A program made the translations under genes and the position numbers. A stretch of DNA of 7,407 bases from Candidatus Bipolaricaulota bacterium (GTDB lineage: Bacteria; Bipolaricaulota; Bipolaricaulia; Bipolaricaulales; Bipolaricaulaceae), in the NCBI GenBank assembly GCA_015661965.1, contig DQVA01000012.1, positions 1 through 7,407 on the forward strand. The letters run 5' to 3'. This document shows positions 6,385 through 7,407 of the stretch, piece after piece. The notes beneath the pieces were generated by a model. It had not been told where the DNA came from, searched no databases, and saw nothing but the letters and a program-made list of their open reading frames with translations. Numbering within the stretch: position 1 is the stretch's first letter; every line of letters begins with the position of its first letter.

Positions 6385-6412
6385 CCCCACGAACCAGCGC
6401 TCCTTCGTGGGG
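6385..6412 (-). terminator. Perfect 9-bp hairpin just after tRNA-Leu
   Basis: CCCCACGAA and TTCGTGGGG pair perfectly around a 10-nt loop that itself contains the palindrome AGCGCT. It starts 5 nt after the encoded CCA of the tRNA. No U-tract follows (the next bases are GGCCCC), so it may be a processing or stability stem in the tRNA 3' trailer rather than an intrinsic terminator. Confidence 0.4.
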
Positions 6413-6417
6413 TGCAC

Positions 6418-6506
6418 TGGTGCCGAGGGTGGGATTTGAACCCACACGGGCCTTAAAGCCCACTGCCCCCTCAAGACAGCGCGTCTGCCAATTCCGCCAC
6501 CTCGGC
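6418..6506 (-). tRNA. tRNA-Leu (anticodon GAG)
   Basis: This is a class II tRNA with a 7-bp acceptor stem GCCGAGG/CCTCGGC, discriminator A at 6421 and an encoded CCA at 6420-6418. The D-arm region is TGGCGGAATTGGCAGACGC. The anticodon stem CTGTC/GGCAG includes one G-T pair and encloses loop TTGAGGG, giving anticodon GAG, which reads CUC and CUU. The long variable arm (GGGC...GCCC) is the leucine identity feature. The T arm is GTGGGTTCAAATCCCAC. It stands directly upstream of plsX on the same strand and shares the only clear promoter. Confidence 0.97.
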
Positions 6507-6515
6507 TCCGCGCGG

Positions 6516-6544
6516 ATGTTAGCCCTGGGCCCTTTTACCGTCAA
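6516..6544 (-). promoter_or_regulatory. Sigma-70-type promoter of tRNA-Leu and possibly the fab operon
   Basis: On the minus strand TTGACG (6544-6539) and TAACAT (6521-6516) are separated by exactly 17 nt. The tRNA 5' end lies 9 nt after the -10, leaving a leader of only a few bases. No comparably good promoter is visible between the tRNA and plsX, so the lipid genes may depend on read-through from here. Confidence 0.65.
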
Positions 6545-6751
6545 CCCGGCCCGGGGAGGCGGCTGGATAGGGGTAGTCGATGAGGAGGGAGATCTGGGGG
6601 CGGGTTCGCTCCTCTGGGTTAGGTGTGCCCCAGGGGGGTAGCGGGGCTAGCGGCATGGTGGCCTCCCCACAAAAACGAAAAGAGGGAAAGGAGGCTTCAG
6701 GGGAGAACCAGCGACGGGATCCTAGCGAGGGCCACCTGGCGGATAAGGTCC

Positions 6752-6819
6752 TGATCAAAGGTCTACTTGAAAAACTGATGTTGGACCCAACTTTAGACAC
6801 CTGGGCCCCCATTTGATCA
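6752..6819. repeat. Nested inverted repeat, 68 bp
   Basis: TGATCAAA (6752-6759) and TTTGATCA (6812-6819) form an 8-bp perfect inverted repeat. Inside it GTCTA (6761-6765) pairs with TAGAC (6795-6799), and at the middle GTTGG-AC-CCAAC (6780-6791) is a 12-bp dyad. The three levels are concentric but not evenly spaced. It could be a regulatory dyad, a small palindromic element or chance. No target-site duplication is seen at its edges. Confidence 0.35.
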
Positions 6820-6832
6820 ATTCGGCGGCCTG

Positions 6833-6854
6833 AAATGCCCAAGGGATGGCATTT
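6833..6854 (-). terminator. Small hairpin after the Cys-rich gene, weak terminator candidate
   Basis: AAATGCC and GGCATTT form a 7-bp perfect stem with an 8-nt loop, 23 nt after the stop codon of the upstream minus-strand gene. The TTT at the foot belongs to the stem and is followed by CAGG, so intrinsic termination would be weak. Confidence 0.3.
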
Positions 6855-6877
6855 AACCCCTCCGCCAACCGGAAGGG

Positions 6878-7407
6878 CTAGAAGTCACACCGCCAGCTCA
6901 TACTCAAAGATGGAACGCCGGATATAAAGTCCAGTTCGGCCTCCCACTCCCATACCAACCCGGGAAGCAAAGGGATAGAGCCGGTGAGGAGCAGACGGGA
7001 CAGGCCGAACAAGTTCCCCGAATGACTGAAATAGATCGTAGACTCCAAGGTCCAGTAACCGCCGCAGCAGGCTGGGCCGCAGGTTCCAAGCTTCCAGTAC
7101 TCGAACTCATCCCCCCGGAACCCGCTGGGCATGCGGGAAGGGTCCAGGGCGGTGGCGAGCTCTAGATAGGGACCGGATATCCGGCTCCCAGGACACCTGC
7201 CGCAGTCGAAACAGCATCTCACCCGGTAAGCGTAAAGGGCAAACCCATTAAGCGAAAACGTCTCCTTGTCCCACACCACGTCCCCGTAGACCGACAGGCA
7301 ACCGGTGAGGCGGGGCCAACGGGGAGTCAAGAAAAGTGCTTTGGAATGAGGTGTAAATCTCACCCTGACTTTAAAGGGGACCCCACAACAGAGCTGAAAT
7401 AAATTGC
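6878..7407 (-). CDS. Cysteine-rich protein of unknown function, 3' part
   Basis: The frame has no stop from the window edge at 7407 to TAG 6878-6880, giving 175 residues of a longer protein. A GTG at 7363 is possible but has no ribosome binding site, and the reading frame and sequence style continue unbroken before it, so I treat the gene as entering from outside. Eleven cysteines are visible, with clusters CCFDCGRC and CGPACCGG. Alternating hydrophobic stretches (CLSVYGDVVW, FALYAYRVRC, YWTLESTIYFS, LVWEWEAELDF) and an aromatic C-terminal residue (SMSWRCDF) suggest a beta-strand-rich, possibly exported or outer-surface protein. I do not recognise a family. It lies on the same strand as the operon but is separated from it by about 330 nt. 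Confidence 0.55.
   Translation of the reverse strand, partial: NLFQLCCGVPFKVRVRFTPHSKALFLTPRWPRLTGCLSVYGDVVWDKETFSLNGFALYAYRVRCCFDCGRCPGSRISGPYLELATALDPSRMPSGFRGDEFEYWKLGTCGPACCGGYWTLESTIYFSHSGNLFGLSRLLLTGSIPLLPGLVWEWEAELDFISGVPSLSMSWRCDF

Larger units (their letters stand above)
6545..6877. other. 333-nt intergenic region without a recognised gene
   Basis: Short open frames exist on both strands (6519-6842 minus, 6580-6816 plus) but their translations show no family motif, no good ribosome binding site and biased composition. The region holds the nested inverted repeat at 6752-6819 and a small hairpin at 6833-6854. It looks less GC-rich in parts than the operon. It could be decayed sequence, but I recognise no source. 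Confidence 0.6.

Noticed and set aside
6767..6799. Plus-strand promoter starting with TTGAAA
   Set aside because: The best -10 at 17 nt spacing is ACTTTA, a poor match, and no plus-strand gene follows.
6580..6816. 78-residue plus-strand open frame
   Set aside because: It runs across the nested inverted repeat and has no recognisable domain or credible ribosome binding site.
6752..6819. Insertion-sequence end or MITE
   Set aside because: There is no transposase remnant, no target-site duplication and only short terminal repeats, so I report it only as an inverted repeat.
6519..6842. 107-residue minus-strand open frame before the tRNA
   Set aside because: It overlaps the tRNA promoter, shows no motif or ribosome binding site, and has a composition like noncoding sequence. 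A decayed gene cannot be excluded.

Overview
This GC-rich window holds the core of a bacterial type II fatty-acid and phospholipid precursor operon, read entirely on the minus strand. Transcription runs from right to left: tRNA-Leu(GAG), plsX, fabH, fabD, fabG, acpP, a small zinc-finger-like gene of the BCAM0308 family, and asnS. Spacing is very tight: fabH/fabD overlap by 7 nt, fabD/fabG by 14 nt, and acpP and the BCAM0308 gene are 1 nt apart. A good sigma-70-type promoter (TTGACG, 17 nt, TAACAT) lies just upstream of the tRNA gene, which encodes its own CCA. Two strong hairpins separate the tRNA from plsX.

PlsX, FabH, FabD, FabG and ACP form a connected route. FabD loads malonate onto ACP, FabH condenses acetyl-CoA with malonyl-ACP, FabG reduces the 3-ketoacyl-ACP, and PlsX moves finished acyl chains from ACP to phosphate for phospholipid synthesis. 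The elongating ketosynthase (fabF), the dehydratase (fabZ) and the enoyl reductase are not in the window. rpmF, often found before plsX, is also absent from the position where it is usually seen. asnS and the BCAM0308 gene attach a translation function to the lipid operon.

Left end (1-596): the 3' end of a DUF5317 membrane protein gene on the plus strand converges on asnS. The 284-nt gap between them is dense in secondary structure. An 11-bp perfect long-range helix closes a set of local hairpins, and a near-ideal promoter on the minus strand points into it. This is the best candidate here for an undescribed element, a possible stand-alone structured RNA that I cannot match to any family I know.

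Right end (6545-7407): about 330 nt without a recognisable gene, containing a nested inverted repeat, is followed by the 3' part of a minus-strand reading frame that stays open to the window edge. It encodes a cysteine-rich, probably beta-strand-rich protein of unknown function.

Organism: the high GC content, the Firmicutes-like plsX-fabH-fabD-fabG-acpP order, DUF5317 and strong Shine-Dalgarno sites suggest a bacterium from Firmicutes-like, Bipolaricaulota/Acetothermia, Thermotogota or Chloroflexota-type lineages. This is inference only. Apart from the candidate structured RNA, the window looks like core chromosome, with no mobile element or CRISPR seen.
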